From Maccoyibacter intestinihominis (GTDB lineage Bacteria > Bacillota > Clostridia > Lachnospirales > Lachnospiraceae), in assembly GCF_040096355.1 (NCBI RefSeq), contig NZ_JBBMEX010000002.1, positions 293,091-357,090 of the forward strand: 64,000 nucleotides of DNA, read 5' to 3'. A program made the position numbers and the translations under genes. The notes beneath the pieces were generated by a model. It was given only the letters and a program-made list of their open reading frames with translations, was not told where the DNA came from and did no database searches. This document shows positions 62,577 through 64,000 of this stretch, one piece after another (the first letter of the stretch is position 1; each line of letters begins with the position of its first letter).

Positions 62577-63716
62577 ATGAAACATCGATATATAAAACAA
62601 AAAATAAAAGGGACACTCATATTCCTTATGGCGGTCAGCTTAAGCGCCTGTGGTGTCAAAGAAGAAAAAAACAGGCAGCAGGCAGAGGAGAATTCCGCAG
62701 ATGAAAGTATCAGTAAGGACGGAACCTACGAGATCGCCTTTATAAGCGGTGAAGGTGAATTGGATGATTCCGGCTTTCATGAGAGCAGCTGGGAGGGCAT
62801 CGCAGAGTATGCGGATGAGAACCGGATCACCTATAGCTATTACCGGCCGGCAAATGATACAAGGCAGGCACGGGAGGAAGCAGTGCGGACTGCCGCCAAA
62901 AAGGGAGCAAAGATCATTATTTCACAGGGATATCCCTTTGAAGAGGTGATTGCCCATATGCAGAATGAGTATCCGAAAATACAATTTTTAATGTTGGATG
63001 CAAAACCGCGTAAATCAGGACAAAAGGCGGAACTTGCATCCAATGTGCATTGTATTCTGTTTCGGGAAGAAGAAGCGGGATACCTTGCCGGTTATGCAGC
63101 CGTTTGCGAAGGCTATACCAGGTTAGGTTTTCTTGGAGGAAAAGAGATCGCACCCGTCCAGCGATATGGAAGTGGCTTTATACAGGGGGCAGAATATGCT
63201 GCTATGGAAATGGAACGGGAAATTACATTAAAATATCAGTATACAGACACATTTTTACCGTCCGATGAAGTGCAGCAGAAAAGTAAGGAATGGTACGAAG
63301 ATGGAGTACAGGTGATCTTTGCCTGTAATGGGGGCGCATCTGTTTCCGTGATGCAGACAGCAGAAGAATTGGATGGGAAAGTAATCGGAGTAGATGCCGA
63401 TCAGTCAGCGGTATCACCAACTGTTCTGACGTCTGCCGGAAAAAACTTAAAAGGAGCTGTGACCGAAGCGCTGGATACACTTTATGAAAACGGAGGCGTA
63501 TGGTCAGGCAAGCAGGCAGGAAAAACGATCACACTGGGAGCAAAAGAAGAAGGTGTCGGTCTGCCACAGGAAGAAGAAGCGTGGCGTTTTGAAAATTTTA
63601 CGCAGAGAGATTACCGGAAAATCTATCGTGGACTCAAACGAGAGGAACAGGAGATCTTATCAGGGAATGCAACCATGCCAAAGACGGAGAGAGTGCATCT
63701 GGAGCTTCCAGAATAG
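62577..63716 (+). CDS. BMP-family substrate-binding lipoprotein
   Basis: 379 residues with lipobox SLSAC. The BMP/PnrA fold is shown by FISGEGELDDSGFHESSWEG, IIISQGYPFEEV, GFLGGKEIAPVQRYGSGFIQGAEYA in parts, and CNGGASVSVM. Family members bind purine nucleosides for ABC import. No permease or ATPase genes follow within the window. AAAGGAGGG ribosome site. Confidence 0.88.
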   Translation: MKHRYIKQKIKGTLIFLMAVSLSACGVKEEKNRQQAEENSADESISKDGTYEIAFISGEGELDDSGFHESSWEGIAEYADENRITYSYYRPANDTRQAREEAVRTAAKKGAKIIISQGYPFEEVIAHMQNEYPKIQFLMLDAKPRKSGQKAELASNVHCILFREEEAGYLAGYAAVCEGYTRLGFLGGKEIAPVQRYGSGFIQGAEYAAMEMEREITLKYQYTDTFLPSDEVQQKSKEWYEDGVQVIFACNGGASVSVMQTAEELDGKVIGVDADQSAVSPTVLTSAGKNLKGAVTEALDTLYENGGVWSGKQAGKTITLGAKEEGVGLPQEEEAWRFENFTQRDYRKIYRGLKREEQEILSGNATMPKTERVHLELPE

Positions 63717-63775
63717 ATGAATTTGTAGAAAAAAGATGAAAAATTGAAAAAAATAGAAAAAAATCAAAAAAGTGC

Positions 63776-63805
63776 TTGACATATGACGATACATGGTGCT
63801 ATTAT
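63776..63805 (+). promoter_or_regulatory. rRNA operon promoter P1
   Basis: TTGACA (63776-63781), 18-base spacer, TATTAT (63800-63805). A GC-rich hairpin CACCGCGC/GCGTGGTG with AAGA loop lies just downstream at 63813-63832. The preceding 55 bases are A-rich, resembling an UP element. Confidence 0.7.
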
Positions 63806-63860
63806 AAAGTTCCACCGCGCAAGAGCGTGGTGCTGAGAAATAAAAAAATGAAAAAACCTG

Positions 63861-63889
63861 TTGACAAACGCAGAAAGCTGTGATAGGAT
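63861..63889 (+). promoter_or_regulatory. rRNA operon promoter P2
   Basis: TTGACA (63861-63866), 17-base spacer, TAGGAT (63884-63889). A second strong promoter 85 bases after P1 is typical of bacterial rrn operons. Confidence 0.7.
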
Positions 63890-64000
63890 ATAGAAGTTGT
63901 CGCGTAAGACAGCAGGACAGAGGACCTTGATAACTGAACAGTGAAATAACCTTGAAAGATTCAGAGAGAATAATTCAAAGAACAGCATCGAAAGATGCAC
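63890..64000 (+). other. rRNA operon leader (16S upstream)
   Basis: The stretch contains GGACCTTGATAACTGAACAG (63922-63941), a form common in Clostridia rRNA leaders, and no reading frame. It runs off the window before any 16S sequence. Identity rests on the tandem promoters and leader style. Confidence 0.65.

Noticed and set aside
1..64000. CRISPR array or tRNA genes
   Set aside because: No regularly spaced direct repeats and no intergenic tRNA-like T-loop (GTTCRA) with an acceptor stem were found.

Overview
The window comes from a low-to-moderate GC, endospore-forming anaerobic Firmicute, most likely a Lachnospiraceae member near Roseburia/Agathobacter. The grounds are a GerA/B/C germinant receptor, SpoIIR, pyruvate formate-lyase with its activase, class 1B dihydroorotate dehydrogenase, a GatCAB operon behind a T-box, and many Lachnospiraceae-type hypothetical proteins. 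Genus is inferred from gene content and protein style, not from a search. The rRNA genes themselves lie just beyond the right edge.

Layout. 1-~948: right end of an integrative mobile element (DUF4314-type cargo) joined to the Walker A region of an ABC ATPase gene; its FtsX-type permease follows intact. 3.9-9.3 kb: pyrimidine operon pyrC-F-K-D, then a YefM-YoeB toxin-antitoxin module with its own promoter and paired operators, then pyrE. 9.3-13.5 kb: small membrane proteins, VanZ-like protein, HD hydrolase, a long M29 aminopeptidase, purE. 13.5-16.6 kb: pflB-pflA behind a Rex-like operator. 16.7-19.0 kb (minus strand): asnA and a secreted glycosidase-like protein. 19.1-24.8 kb: a decayed AlbA/Schlafen-type gene, a tiny Cys-rich protein, and a T-box controlling archaeal-type AspRS plus GatCAB. 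24.9-28.6 kb: a ClpX variant, a Csp-like subtilase and a signal-peptidase-II-like protein. 28.7-37.1 kb: cold-shock protein, aminopeptidase M18, transglutaminase lipoprotein, DegV, a DUF4430/ECF-S/DUF4230 cluster, and a phosphoesterase with DUF4474. 37.1-45.2 kb: nfo, ispE, a GntR regulator, gerABC, spoIIR. 45.2-51.6 kb: murI, galU, an exported trigger-factor-like lipoprotein, asnS. 51.7-56.2 kb: purM-N-D and HAD hydrolases. 56.3-63.7 kb: a type I membrane protein with a very acidic tail, clpC, radA, deoC, a BMP lipoprotein. 63.7-64 kb: tandem rRNA-type promoters and leader.

How the parts connect. Nucleotide metabolism recurs (complete pyr set except carbamoyl-phosphate synthase and pyrB; purE and purMND; deoC with a BMP nucleoside-type binding protein). 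Asparagine is handled three ways within about 33 kb: AsnA makes free Asn, AspRS plus GatCAB can make Asn-tRNA indirectly under T-box control, and AsnS charges it directly. Sporulation and germination functions (Csp-like protease, GerABC, SpoIIR) lie within 20 kb of each other. Two AAA+ unfoldases, ClpX-like and ClpC, sit in unusual company, and ClpC lacks the usual ctsR-mcsAB upstream genes.

No CRISPR array and no tRNA gene were seen.
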